Below are positions 8,617 through 17,671 of a stretch of DNA of 64,000 nucleotides, piece after piece. The position numbers and the translations under genes were made by a program. The first letter of the stretch is position 1. The number at the start of each line of letters is the position of its first letter. Where the stretch lies: the NCBI GenBank assembly GCA_046349775.1, contig JAXMBS010000013.1:24667-88666 (forward strand), read 5' to 3'. The notes below the pieces were generated by a model. It saw nothing but the letters and a program-made list of their open reading frames with translations, had not been told where the DNA came from and searched no databases. The DNA comes from JAEUIG01 sp046349775 (GTDB lineage: Bacteria > Planctomycetota > Planctomycetia > Planctomycetales > Planctomycetaceae).

Positions 8617-9780
8617 TCACGCCCGCAGCGCCGGCTGCTGCGCATGCAGAAACCAGCGATCGATCACGACTCTCCGGGCAATCGCGTGATTGGTCATCAG
8701 CCGCGCCGCCGCGAACCGCAGCCAGCTCGCCGGCAGCCAGTCCGCGGCCGAACGCCGCCGCGGCGTTCCGAATCGCTCCTGAACGGACACCGCATATGGC
8801 CCCAACCCTGCGCGCGAGTAATTCCCGCCTGCACCGATCACCGCCTGCGCCGCCAGGATCGCAGACTCCACCGCTGGACGGATCCCCTCACCGCTTTGCG
8901 GATACGCCAGCCCCGCCGCGTCTCCGATCAGCAGCACGCCGTCGTCCACCAGCCGCGGTTGAGTCCGCTCATACAACTGGTACGCGTGTCCGTGAAATCC
9001 TTTCGGGATTTCGCAAGTCACGGAGCCGATCTCCCGCAGATAGTCGCAGAACGCCGCTACATGCTCGGCGACTCGAGTCCCGTCGACCCGCCCGAGTCCG
9101 ATGTTCAGGTACGCCCCTTTGCGGAAGCACCAGCCGTACCCCTTCAGATCATTACAGAAGTACAACTCCGGCACGGCGCCCTGCGCGCCGCATTGCTCCA
9201 ACTCCCTGGCCGCGGGAGCGAACTCAATCTCCTGCGCCGCCACCACAGACGTCCCAGGAACCTCTCGGGCCCCCTGCCGACGCGCCACGGGACAGAAATG
9301 CCCCCCGGCCCCGATTAATAGCGGCGTCCGCAGCCCGTCGTTGATCGTCCATGCGTCTCCGTGACGCGTGCACGACTTCAGCGCCCTCCCCAGTTGCGTC
9401 GCCGCGCCGCTGCGTCGCAGCAGGACGTCATCGAATTCGCAGCGCCGAATCCCATAACTGACGATGCGGCCATAGTGCGTCTCGATCGGCGCGCCCCCGA
9501 TCAATCCGGTCCTGAATCCCGTGATCGGCTGCAAGGTCCGCGGACTCTGACACCCCTCCCCCGCTGTGGCCGGCGTCGCCGCATAATCCTGCGGATCGAT
9601 GCCCAGCGTCTCGAATACCTGCGGCGTCACCCATCCGGCGCAGGTTTTGTCGCGCGGAAAAGACTGCTTATCGAGGATCAGCACGTTCAGCCCGGCGCCG
9701 CGCAGCCGCCCCGCACACGTCGAACCGGCGGGTCCGCCGCCGACGACCACCGCATCCCAGTCCGTCGCTGTCGATCCCAT
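8617..9780 (-). CDS. Geranylgeranyl-reductase-family FAD-dependent oxidoreductase
   Basis: A 387-residue flavoprotein of the geranylgeranyl reductase/p-hydroxybenzoate hydroxylase-like group, which usually reduces isoprenoid double bonds. The N-terminus carries the dinucleotide-binding motif VVVGGGPAGSTCAGRLRGAG, followed by DKQSFPRDKTCAGWVTPQ with the Cys common in this family. The second FAD motif is VLLIGDAAGLAYPQSGEGIR. It lies between a cyclopropane fatty acid synthase and the phosphomutase-like gene, all on the minus strand. That fits modification of membrane lipid chains or quinone tails; the true substrate cannot be read from sequence. Confidence 0.86.
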   Translation of the reverse strand: MGSTATDWDAVVVGGGPAGSTCAGRLRGAGLNVLILDKQSFPRDKTCAGWVTPQVFETLGIDPQDYAATPATAGEGCQSPRTLQPITGFRTGLIGGAPIETHYGRIVSYGIRRCEFDDVLLRRSGAATQLGRALKSCTRHGDAWTINDGLRTPLLIGAGGHFCPVARRQGAREVPGTSVVAAQEIEFAPAARELEQCGAQGAVPELYFCNDLKGYGWCFRKGAYLNIGLGRVDGTRVAEHVAAFCDYLREIGSVTCEIPKGFHGHAYQLYERTQPRLVDDGVLLIGDAAGLAYPQSGEGIRPAVESAILAAQAVIGAGGNYSRAGLGPYAVSVQERFGTPRRRSAADWLPASWLRFAAARLMTNHAIARRVVIDRWFLHAQQPALRA

Positions 9781-9897
9781 GATTTGCGACTGGCAGGATT
9801 CCCCCGTCGCTCCTGCCGGACGCGTTGAGTCTGTGTCCGACGCCGATTGCAGGAGCGAGTCGGGATGAAGGGCGCTGCAAGTATGACCGGTCCTGCG

Positions 9898-11271
9898 CTA
9901 CCGATCTCCAGGCATTCCGGCCGTCATTTGTTTCCACACTTCGCCCGACGCCGGTTGCGGCGCATCAACGTACTGGTGCGCGCGCGTCCAAGGTATCGAA
10001 TTGTTCAGACCCGGTGCGAACAGGATCTGGAACAACTGCAGCGTCCCGCATTCAAACGACACCATCGACGTCCCGAGGTACAGCCGCCACATCCGCACGA
10101 ACCGGTCGTCGAACATGTCCCGCACTTCCTCCAGGCGCTCCTCGAACCGTGACCACCAGTCTCGGCACGTGCACGCGTAATGCAGCCGCAGGTTCTCGAC
10201 GTCCAGCACCGACAGATTCTGAGACTCGAAAATGTCCATCGCCTCGCTGAGCGCAGGCGGCTGGGCGCCGGGAAAAATCCGCCGCTCAATCCACGAGTTG
10301 AGACGCTGCGGAAAATTCCGGCCGATACTGTGGATCAGCCCACGTCCTGAACCATGCAGGCATCGCTCGACCACCGCTCCCAATTCCGTGTAGTTCTCGA
10401 TTCCGACGTGCTCCAGCATGCCGATCGAAACAAACGCGTCGCAACTCCCGGAGCAGTTCCGCCAGTCATCCTCGACGAACTCCACTTTGCCGTCGAGGTT
10501 CTCGCGGCGGGCGGCTTCCCGCGCAAAACGAATCTGTTCCCGCGAAATGTTATACGCCCGCACCGACACACCGTATTCGCGCGCCATATGCAATGCGAAT
10601 CCGCCCCAGCCGCAGCCCGCTTCGATCACCGTCTCACCCGGCTGCAATCGCAGCTTCCGGCACACGTGGTCCATCTTCGCGATCTGCGCCTGCTCCAGCG
10701 TCATCTCCGGTTCACGATAGTATGCGCAGGTATAGAGCATCCGATCGTCGAGCCAGAGCTTGTAGAATTCGTTGCCGATGTCGTAATGCCGGTGAATATT
10801 CTCCTTCGACGAGTGCAGCGTGCATTTGCTGCGCCGCCACCAGCCCGGCTTCCGCCGCCCGGCCGGCGAAAGCGGCGCCGTCGCCGCCACGACGGTCCTC
10901 AGGAACCCCGCAAAATCGCCGACGACCGACACACGACCGTCCGCATACGCCTCGCCGAATCCGAACTGCGGCTCCCGCGCAATGCGCCACAATGTCGCGC
11001 GATCGTGGATCCTCAGCGTGTATCTCGGCTCGGAATGCGTCGACCGGACTTCCGTGCCGTCCCATAACGCGATCCCGATCGGCGGCTCATGCAGCTGCGA
11101 CAGCACGCGCCGCATCAGCGCCCGCTCGATCCTCCAAGTGCGCCCCGCGGCATTGGTCCCCGACAGCGAGGCGGTCGGAATCGGCCCGCTGTTGTCCATT
11201 GATGATCCGCGGGGAGCGCTCTTGGTCTCAATCGTTGAGCCAGGCTGCGCGGCGGTCGCCGGGCGGTTCAT
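9898..11271 (-). CDS. Cyclopropane-fatty-acyl-phospholipid synthase family methyltransferase
   Basis: An S-adenosylmethionine-dependent enzyme expected to methylenate unsaturated acyl chains of membrane phospholipids. The SAM-binding segment GETVIEAGCGWGGFALHMA sits mid-protein, preceded by the family signature HYDIGNEFYKLWLDDRMLYT. Downstream, SIGMLEHVG and the C-terminal DWWSRFEERL region are also family-typical. I chose the ATG at 11271; an internal Met at 11199 is an alternative. About 457 residues is somewhat longer than the classic 380-residue enzyme because of an N-terminal extension. It is probably cotranscribed with the FAD oxidoreductase 117 bases downstream. Confidence 0.9.
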   Translation of the reverse strand: MNRPATAAQPGSTIETKSAPRGSSMDNSGPIPTASLSGTNAAGRTWRIERALMRRVLSQLHEPPIGIALWDGTEVRSTHSEPRYTLRIHDRATLWRIAREPQFGFGEAYADGRVSVVGDFAGFLRTVVAATAPLSPAGRRKPGWWRRSKCTLHSSKENIHRHYDIGNEFYKLWLDDRMLYTCAYYREPEMTLEQAQIAKMDHVCRKLRLQPGETVIEAGCGWGGFALHMAREYGVSVRAYNISREQIRFAREAARRENLDGKVEFVEDDWRNCSGSCDAFVSIGMLEHVGIENYTELGAVVERCLHGSGRGLIHSIGRNFPQRLNSWIERRIFPGAQPPALSEAMDIFESQNLSVLDVENLRLHYACTCRDWWSRFEERLEEVRDMFDDRFVRMWRLYLGTSMVSFECGTLQLFQILFAPGLNNSIPWTRAHQYVDAPQPASGEVWKQMTAGMPGDR

Positions 11272-11697
11272 ACGCAATTTCCAAGGGGGGTCAGCGTGTG
11301 GAACAATCCTTCACCACATCGCAGAGAGTGACACACCGGCGTCCGCGCTTCAAGTGTGCGCACGCGCGCATCGTGAATCGGCGCCGTGCGTTTGGGTTCT
11401 GCAATTCCTGGACCGCGGCCTCGGCCTGCTGCAGTCCTCAGCGCCGCACCTTCAACGAGCCCGGACCCTTCGCACCGACCCTGACGGTTCATTCGACCCT
11501 GCGGGTTGCGACGGTTAGGCGAACTGCGGCAAGTCTTCGCCTGTGGTGCAATCCGCGCACGCGCTTCACCAGTCGGCACATTCAGCACGTCCCGGCGACT
11601 CCAGTTTTTGACGCCCCCCTGACACGGAGCTATATCCCCATGACCTCTCACTCCCCAATCGTGTTGACCGATCGGTCGCACTCCCAAGGACAGTCCG
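11272..11697. other. Divergent intergenic region, no gene recognised
   Basis: This 426-base gap separates the divergent fatty-acid synthase and FHA genes, so promoters for both should lie here. I see no convincing RNA gene, repeat or strong promoter match; the stretch is GC-rich with no clean -10/-35 pair. Confidence 0.5.
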
Positions 11698-14600
11698 ATG
11701 AGTTCGTCCACGTTGCTGCGCCGCCGCCCCGCGACGTCCGCTGAAAGCCTCGCTGCCGCTCGCCAGCAGCTTGTGCTCGAACCCGCGTCCGGGGCCGACG
11801 CTCTCCAAACGGTTGTCCTGACCCCAGGACGCTACCACCTCGGCTCTGACCCGGAATGCGATATCCACGTTCCGGTTTCCGGCGTCGCCCCGCGGCATTG
11901 CCTGATTGTCGTCGGGCCCAGTCGCAGCGTCGTCAAGTCCCTCGCGCCCTTCACCTGGCTGAATGACGGGGTACTCCGTGAGTCCCCCCTCCGGCCCGGC
12001 GACCGACTCATCGCAGGACCGATCGAATGGACCGTCCGCGACCACGCGCCACCATCGGATCAGCAAGTCCCGGTCGGCGCCGGCGGCTCCGCACCGGAAA
12101 TCAATGTCCTCCTGGAGGAAGCCACATCACGGGCTGAACTCGCCGCGGCCGTCCGGCGTGACCGGGATCGACAGGTGCCGGCCGTTCCTCACGACCTGCC
12201 CACGACTTCCGCACCCCCTCCGACGCTGGTGCCCGTCGAAGAGCGCCGCGCCCATCTTGCCGAACTCGCCGCGTCCCTCGTGGCCCGTGAACAGGAGCTG
12301 GTCGCCCGCGAAACCGACGTTCGCTGCCAATGGGACGAGCTTCAGCAGACCTGGACCGCCGCCCGCGAGTTCGAACGTCTCGCCCAGACCGATCGTGCTG
12401 CCGTCGCCGCCGAACGCTCGCAACTCCTCGCCGAGCGGCAGTCGCTGGCCGCCGTCCGCCACGAGCTGGACGCCGCTCGCGCCGACTTCGACGGCCGTGC
12501 CCAGGATCTCGCCCGTCGCGAAACCGACGTCGCCCGCCGCGCGGACGAGGTCGCAACGCTGAATTCGCAGCTGACCGCCCGCGCTGCCGAACTGCAGCGC
12601 CGCGAGACCGATTCCACGGAACTGCACAGCCATGCAGTGCAGCTCGACTCCCGTGCTCTGCAGCGTGACGCCGACCTCGTCCGTCGAGAACTCGAGGTGA
12701 GTCAGCGCGACCAGCAGTTGGCGCACCGCGAAACCGAAGCCGCGCGGCTCGACGCCATTCGCGCACAACAGGCACTGGACATCGATCAGCGCGGCTTGGA
12801 GCTGTCGCACCGCGAGCAGCATCTCGCCGAACGCGAACGCCTCGCTGCCGAACGCGAGCACTCCCTCGAACAACGTGGGCACGACCTGGCCGACCGTGAA
12901 CGCCAGGCCGTCGAACGGGACCAGCGCCAGGCCCACCGCGACGAAGAACTGCACCGCCGCGATCAGGCCCTGATGCAGCGCGACGCCGAGCGGCAACACC
13001 TCCTGCAAGCGGCCGCTCAGCGCGAACACGACTGGACGGCGCGAAGTCGCGACCTGGCCGAACGCGAGCAGTTGCTCGCTCAACGCCACGACGAATGCGC
13101 GCACCGCGAGCAGACTCTCGCCGCGCGCGAGACGCTGCTCGCTCAGCGCGAGTCCGCTTCGACCTCCAGCGACGCCGAGCGCTCCCATCAGTCACACCTG
13201 CTGTCGCAGCAGGAAGCCCACTCGCTGCAGCGTGAACAGGAACTGGCTGCTCGAGAGCAGGAACTGGCGCAGCGGCAGGACGAGCTGACCCAGCGCGAGC
13301 AGATGGTCGAGAATCGCGAAGACTCGCTGCGGACTCAGGCCGAGTCATGCGCGCACCGCGAGCAGGATCTCGAGTCGCGCGAAACCGCACTGGCGGAACG
13401 CGAGTCCGCCGTGGTGTCTGCCGACGCTCGGCACTCCGAACACACCCGCCTCCTGTCCGCAAACGAACTCGCGTACACGCAGCGGGATCAGGAACTGCTC
13501 GTCCGCGAGCGGCAACTTGGAGATCGCCACGCCGAGCTCGAAGAACGCGAGCAGCGGATTTCCGACCGCCACCAGGCGCTGCAGCATCAGGCCGATGCGC
13601 TCACGCATCGCGAGCAGGAACTTGCCCGGCGTGACGGAACGGCCGCCGACCGCATGCAAGCGCTCGACCAGCGCGAGCACGAATTTAGCGACCGGCAGCG
13701 CGAACTCGCCGCTCGGGAGTCTCTCCTGGCGGAACAGACGGCTCAGTTGGAACTTCGCGCCGCGGAAGAGGTTCAGCGCGCCGACGTCCGCGAACAGCCC
13801 CCCGTGAATTCGCTCGGAGGCGACCTGCTCGCCCGGCAGCACGAAGTCGAATCCGAAGCCGCCCAGCTGCGTGCCGATCGTGATGCTCTGGTCGTGGCAC
13901 AGCAGGAACTGGAGGACCGTTGGCTGGCGATTGAAACTGAACAATCGACGCTCAAAGCCGCGCGCAACGAATTGGCCGACGAGCGCTCCCGATTTGCCGC
14001 CGAACGGGATGAGTTGCAGAAGCTCCGCTCCGCCCACGAAGCCGACGAGGCCATCTGGGACAATCGTCGCGCGCTCCTCGACGCCCGCGAGCAGGAACTG
14101 GAACGTCGTGCCGCACAGCTCGACGAAGTCGCCGCCGATTTCGCTGCCCGCACACCGACCGCAGGCGGCCCCAACGCCACGATGTTCCTCGGCGCTCCCC
14201 AGCCGGGCCTGGTCAGCCATCCCGATGAAGCCGCCTGGCTGGCAGCCGCCAAAGCGCTCAATGACAGCGCCAGCAAGGACTTGCTCGACGAACGGTCCGC
14301 GCTCGACGCCCTCCGACAGCAGCTGGACGCCGACTTTGAAGAGTTCACTAAACAGCGCGACGATTGGACCGCCCAGGTTGCCGCCGATCAGCAACGCCGC
14401 GCAGGCTTTGACGCCGATGTCGCGCAGCTTCAAGCGCAGTGGGAAGAGTTTCGCACTGCCCGCGCCGAACTGGAGACCGAGCAATCCGTCTTCTCCGAAC
14501 AGCGGCACGAACTCTGTCGCCAGCTCCGCGAGTTTGCCGAAGCGAAAGCAGCCGCTGCGGTTGTGCCGCCGCCGCCTGGACCTGAGCCGGAGGCCGTTCC

Positions 14601-15240
14601 CGCGCCCGACCAGTCGGCGTCTATCTTTGGCCTGTCCAATGCGGCCATTGTCCCCCCGCCCGACCTATCGGCACCAGCTGATCATAACGCGACCTGCACC
14701 GTCGATTTCGCCGACATCATGCGCGCCGAACCTCCGTCCGACGCGGCACCCGAGTTTGACGCACAACCGGAAGTCCCGGCCGAAGCCGAAGTTGCAGCCG
14801 ACGAGCAGGCGGATTCTGCGCTTGCCGTCGCGGCACAATGCACCGAGCCGCAGGTCGTAGCCTCCGCGGCGGCGCCGGCACAACCACAATGGTGGCCGCA
14901 GGCGGAAACCGCCTCGGTCGACTTCTTCAACAGTACCGGCGTCTATGACGCCGGGTTGGAGCTGGCTGAGGACCGTTTCGAGAACGCGGTCGAGGAGACG
15001 ACGGCCTGGTCTCCGGACAATCTCGTGGATCAGCGCGATCCGCAAAGCCAGGGGCTGGCAGAGAGTCTCGCCAAGCCGGCCAATGAGCCGCCGCCGCGCG
15101 AAACCGACTCGATCCTCGCGGCTCCGCTCGCGTCTCGCCGATATGTTCGGCCTCTCACGGAACTCCGTCAGCCGCAGTTCGATTCCCAAGCCGGACCTCG
15201 CCTCGCCAGAGGTTCAGGACGACCCGCAGGCCGAGTTTGA
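11698..15240 (+). CDS. FHA-domain coiled-coil protein, N-terminal part before a frameshift
   Basis: 1180 residues in this frame. Residues 25-112 form an FHA-like phosphothreonine-binding domain (GRYHLGSDPECDIHVP, then APRHCLIV). Residues 150-880 are an extreme coiled coil built from repeated RE(Q/H)xLAxRE-type heptads. A Pro/Ala-rich acidic linker follows. The last 40 residues (from about LAAPLASRRYVRP) look out of frame. In the +1 frame the sequence continues as LRSRLADMFGLS into a family-typical membrane domain (next entry), so the intact product would be about 1416 residues and end at 15946. It may be a membrane-anchored scaffold or signalling protein; the function is unknown. Confidence 0.8.
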   Translation: MSSSTLLRRRPATSAESLAAARQQLVLEPASGADALQTVVLTPGRYHLGSDPECDIHVPVSGVAPRHCLIVVGPSRSVVKSLAPFTWLNDGVLRESPLRPGDRLIAGPIEWTVRDHAPPSDQQVPVGAGGSAPEINVLLEEATSRAELAAAVRRDRDRQVPAVPHDLPTTSAPPPTLVPVEERRAHLAELAASLVAREQELVARETDVRCQWDELQQTWTAAREFERLAQTDRAAVAAERSQLLAERQSLAAVRHELDAARADFDGRAQDLARRETDVARRADEVATLNSQLTARAAELQRRETDSTELHSHAVQLDSRALQRDADLVRRELEVSQRDQQLAHRETEAARLDAIRAQQALDIDQRGLELSHREQHLAERERLAAEREHSLEQRGHDLADRERQAVERDQRQAHRDEELHRRDQALMQRDAERQHLLQAAAQREHDWTARSRDLAEREQLLAQRHDECAHREQTLAARETLLAQRESASTSSDAERSHQSHLLSQQEAHSLQREQELAAREQELAQRQDELTQREQMVENREDSLRTQAESCAHREQDLESRETALAERESAVVSADARHSEHTRLLSANELAYTQRDQELLVRERQLGDRHAELEEREQRISDRHQALQHQADALTHREQELARRDGTAADRMQALDQREHEFSDRQRELAARESLLAEQTAQLELRAAEEVQRADVREQPPVNSLGGDLLARQHEVESEAAQLRADRDALVVAQQELEDRWLAIETEQSTLKAARNELADERSRFAAERDELQKLRSAHEADEAIWDNRRALLDAREQELERRAAQLDEVAADFAARTPTAGGPNATMFLGAPQPGLVSHPDEAAWLAAAKALNDSASKDLLDERSALDALRQQLDADFEEFTKQRDDWTAQVAADQQRRAGFDADVAQLQAQWEEFRTARAELETEQSVFSEQRHELCRQLREFAEAKAAAAVVPPPPGPEPEAVPAPDQSASIFGLSNAAIVPPPDLSAPADHNATCTVDFADIMRAEPPSDAAPEFDAQPEVPAEAEVAADEQADSALAVAAQCTEPQVVASAAAPAQPQWWPQAETASVDFFNSTGVYDAGLELAEDRFENAVEETTAWSPDNLVDQRDPQSQGLAESLAKPANEPPPRETDSILAAPLASRRYVRPLTELRQPQFDSQAGPRLARGSGRPAGRV
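12240..14130 (+). repeat. Degenerate repeat encoding the RE-x5-L coiled coil
   Basis: Codons for Arg-Glu (CGCGAG, CGCGAA, CGTGAA) recur every 21-24 bases for nearly 1.9 kb. This gives a strongly periodic DNA sequence and long open frames on the opposite strand. The periodicity is explained by the coiled-coil protein and not by a tandem DNA array. Confidence 0.7.
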
Positions 15241-15946
15241 ACAGGGCCAGTCGCCACATCCCGCAGACGCCGCCACGCCGCCGCAGGGTCAGTCGCCGGC
15301 ACGACCGGCCGTCCAGTCTGCTTCATCCGCTCCCGCGCACTCCGAAGACGTCTCCATCGAAGCCTACATGGAGCGGCTGCTCGCCCGCTCGCGACCTCAT
15401 TTGGAGGTGCCGAAGGACCTGCTCGCCGACGGGCCGTCGCTCGACAATCGTCCGCGCGGCAAAGAGCAGGCCGAAGAAGCCGCGGTGGAGCCCGTCACGC
15501 CGCACGTCACCAAGGTGTTCGGACCCGAGGAACGGGAAGCATTGCGGGCGAACCTCGATTCGTTTCGAGAGTTGGCGAATATCTCCGCCCGCTCCGCCGT
15601 CGCCAAGCACCAGTCTGCCAAGCTGCAGAGCGTCGTCCAAGTCAAGATGATCGTCCTGGTCATCTCCGCCGGTGTCACGCTGGCGCTCTGGATCGCCGGC
15701 TGGTTCAGCCCGGTTTCCTATCTCTTTTACACGACAGCGGCTGCGCTCGCGACGATTGTCATGCTGGCGGACGTGGTCCGCACCACGCTCGCCATCTCGC
15801 AGCTCAAGAGCCTCGAGGCGGCCGGCGAGGCTGAAAACGTCGCCGGCGAGGCTGAAAACGTCGCCGGCGCTGCCGAAGACGTTGCCGGCGGCCTGCCGCC
15901 GCAGAATCCGGAGGCCGAGGTTCCCTCCACACCGGATGCCGTCTGA
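15113..15946 (+). CDS. C-terminal part of the FHA coiled-coil protein (frame +1)
   Basis: This segment continues the FHA protein in the next frame. It begins near SRLRSRLADMFGLS, runs through a low-complexity linker, then a helix (SIEAYMERLLARSRPHL) and a conserved-looking stretch (LRANLDSFRELANISARSA). Two transmembrane helices follow (KMIVLVISAGVTLALWIAGW and SYLFYTTAAALATIVMLADV). It ends in a short GEAENVA repeat. It has no convincing start or ribosome-binding site of its own, which argues that it belongs to the upstream gene through a 1-base indel near 15100-15125. The membrane helices would anchor the coiled coil at the C-terminus. Confidence 0.75.
   Translation, partial: SSRLRSRLADMFGLSRNSVSRSSIPKPDLASPEVQDDPQAEFEQGQSPHPADAATPPQGQSPARPAVQSASSAPAHSEDVSIEAYMERLLARSRPHLEVPKDLLADGPSLDNRPRGKEQAEEAAVEPVTPHVTKVFGPEEREALRANLDSFRELANISARSAVAKHQSAKLQSVVQVKMIVLVISAGVTLALWIAGWFSPVSYLFYTTAAALATIVMLADVVRTTLAISQLKSLEAAGEAENVAGEAENVAGAAEDVAGGLPPQNPEAEVPSTPDAV
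15821..15883 (+). repeat. 21-bp tandem repeat, three units
   Basis: Units at 15821-15841 and 15842-15862 are identical; the third at 15863-15883 has diverged. They encode the peptide repeat AGEAENV near the C-terminus of the FHA protein. The perfect identity of two units suggests recent duplication or length polymorphism. Confidence 0.85.
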
Positions 15947-15968
15947 TCCGAATCAACATCCCCATGAT

Positions 15969-15994
15969 CCGCCGGGTTTGCCCCGGCGGTTTTT
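15969..15994 (+). terminator. Rho-independent terminator after the FHA gene
   Basis: A perfect 8-bp stem, CCGCCGGG / CCCGGCGG, with a 5-base loop (TTTGC), is followed directly by five T. It lies 23 bases after the stop at 15946. This independently supports 15946 as the true end of the FHA gene. Confidence 0.9.
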
Positions 15995-16176
15995 CTTGCG
16001 CCAACGACAATTCCCGCCCACCATCGCCCCCGGTCCACGCTATTTCCACATAACCGGCATAACCGGTTCCCAACGTCGGCAAGCCTATTCTCCGGCTCGC
16101 GCGTGCTGATCCCGCCCCCATTTCCCCTCCGACTTATTGATGCCCGCCCCCGGAACGGTCAGAATCGGTGGAGGTG

Positions 16177-16270
16177 CCTGGTCGCCTGGTGTTTGGTGCT
16201 CGGTGGTTCGGGCTCCTCTGCTCCCCTGCTCACCAGACACCCTGTCCACCAGACGACCAAACACCAAGCA
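16177..16270. repeat. Word-like imperfect palindrome (CTGGTG / TTTGGTG words)
   Basis: The left arm at 16177-16208 contains CTGGTGTTTGGTGCTC. The right arm at 16230-16270 contains CACCAGACACC and GACCAAACACCAAGCAC, its approximate reverse complement. It lies between the FHA terminator and the SDR gene and belongs to the window's group of intergenic word repeats. The rest of the 355-base gap (15947-16301) holds only the terminator. Confidence 0.6.
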
Positions 16271-16301
16271 CGTCCACCCCAACACGTCCAGGACTGACGT
16301 T

Positions 16302-17192
16302 GTGACTAAACGCTTCTCCGGCAAAGTCGCCATCGTGACCGGTGTCGGTGAGCGCGGCATCGGCGCCGCCATCGCCGAACGCCTCGCCGAAGAAGGCGCC
16401 GCCCTGATGCTGCTCTGGAAGGAGCATCCCGGCCGCGTCCTCACGCGATTGCAGCGTCGCCAGTCCCCCGTGATCGACGCCGAGTGCGACGTCACTTCGC
16501 AAAAGGACGTCAACGCCGCGATCGACCAGTGCATGTCGAACTACGGCCAGATTGACATCCTCGTCAACAACGCCGGCGTCGAAGGGGCCGCTCCGCTGGA
16601 AGATCTCGACGACTCGACGTGGGACATGGCGATCTCCGTCAACCTCACCGGCGCGATGCGGATGAGCCGCGCCGTCCTCCCCTTCCTCCCCGAAAAGGAC
16701 GGCGTCATCATCAACATCGCATCGGCGCTTGGCATCGCCGGCTGCGGTTCGTTCGCCGCCTATAGCGCGAGCAAAGCGGGCCTGATCGGTTTCACGCAGT
16801 CTCTCGCGATGGAACAGGCCGCGAACGGCATCCGCGCCGTGTGCGTGGCGCCAGCCCTGGTCCACACGCCGATGCTGCATCGGCACATGGACCACCAGAC
16901 GCCGGAGATCGTCGAACAGATCGACGCCTGCCATCCGCTCGGCATCGGCGCCCCGCAGGATGTCGCGAACGCGGTCGCGTTTCTCGCTTCGACCGAAGCC
17001 CGCTGGATCAGCGGCATCACGCTTCCGCTGGGGTGGATGCCCACGTTCGCCCTCCCCGGCGAACCGTTCAGCCGGAAACAGGCCGCCAAGCAACCGGCCG
17101 CCAAGCCAGCGGCAACCAGCGGCACGACCGCAGAGCCGTGCGTAGGGCCGGCGCTGCCGGCCGACACGCTCATGACCGAAACGCGCTTCTGA
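16302..17192 (+). CDS. Short-chain dehydrogenase/reductase with Lys/Ala/Pro tail
   Basis: A 296-residue SDR starting at the GTG at 16302, with AGGA eight bases upstream; open frame before it (from 16137) is repeat sequence. The NAD(P)-binding motif is TGVGERGIGAAIA, followed by NNAG and the catalytic triad region with Tyr-x3-Lys in YSASKAGLIGF. The substrate cannot be read, but the overall length to the SGITLPLG strand is typical. The last 45 residues (KQAAKQPAAKPAATSG onward) are an unusual low-complexity tail beyond the normal SDR end. It stands alone, with non-coding sequence on both sides. Confidence 0.88.
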   Translation: MTKRFSGKVAIVTGVGERGIGAAIAERLAEEGAALMLLWKEHPGRVLTRLQRRQSPVIDAECDVTSQKDVNAAIDQCMSNYGQIDILVNNAGVEGAAPLEDLDDSTWDMAISVNLTGAMRMSRAVLPFLPEKDGVIINIASALGIAGCGSFAAYSASKAGLIGFTQSLAMEQAANGIRAVCVAPALVHTPMLHRHMDHQTPEIVEQIDACHPLGIGAPQDVANAVAFLASTEARWISGITLPLGWMPTFALPGEPFSRKQAAKQPAAKPAATSGTTAEPCVGPALPADTLMTETRF

Positions 17193-17671
17193 CCCTCATT
17201 TGCAGCCTCCTGGAGCGAGGAGTGCAACAATACAAGGCGCGCGCGTCCGGGTTTCTGTTCTTCTTGCGCGCGCCTTGGGTATTCGTGCGTTCTTCCTGGG
17301 TATTCTTGCTCCGCGTGGACCGCCTTCGGCCTCGTGAAGCGTGGTCGTGACGCCGTGCTCCATCGGTATGCCCCGTGGTTGCGCACGTGCTCCGTGCTGA
17401 CTTCGGGTCACAGTCGTGCGTCCAGGTGCATTCGCATTACTGGGGGAGCCAGCTGCGACACCCGCCTATCTGCGTTTCCCAACCGAGCGGCGATTGGGCG
17501 ACCCGCAGCAAGCGCGATGCTGGCATGGGATCAACATCGATTCAAAACTGCGAAGGCCAGGCGTCCGCCGAGCCAGAGCGACAGGACAGCCCGCTCTTCA
17601 ACGCGTCTTCTCAGAGGTGTCGTCCTGCCCTGACGCTGGCCGGGAAGTCTTGCAGCCTCCCTTCTGCATTC
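17193..17671. other. Intergenic region with one strong hairpin
   Basis: No gene is supported in these 479 bases; short open frames here lack ribosome-binding sites and family features. A perfect 12-bp inverted repeat, CAAGGCGCGCGC at 17233-17244 and its complement at 17266-17277, encloses a 21-base loop just after the SDR gene. There is no T-run, so it is a weak terminator candidate at best. Confidence 0.55.

Noticed and set aside
12101..13462. Long minus-strand frames opposite the coiled coil
   Set aside because: The periodic CGCGAG repeat keeps several frames open; the translation is Arg/Ala/Gly low-complexity sequence.
15100..15125. Programmed ribosomal frameshift in the FHA gene
   Set aside because: No slippery heptamer or following pseudoknot is visible in this stretch.
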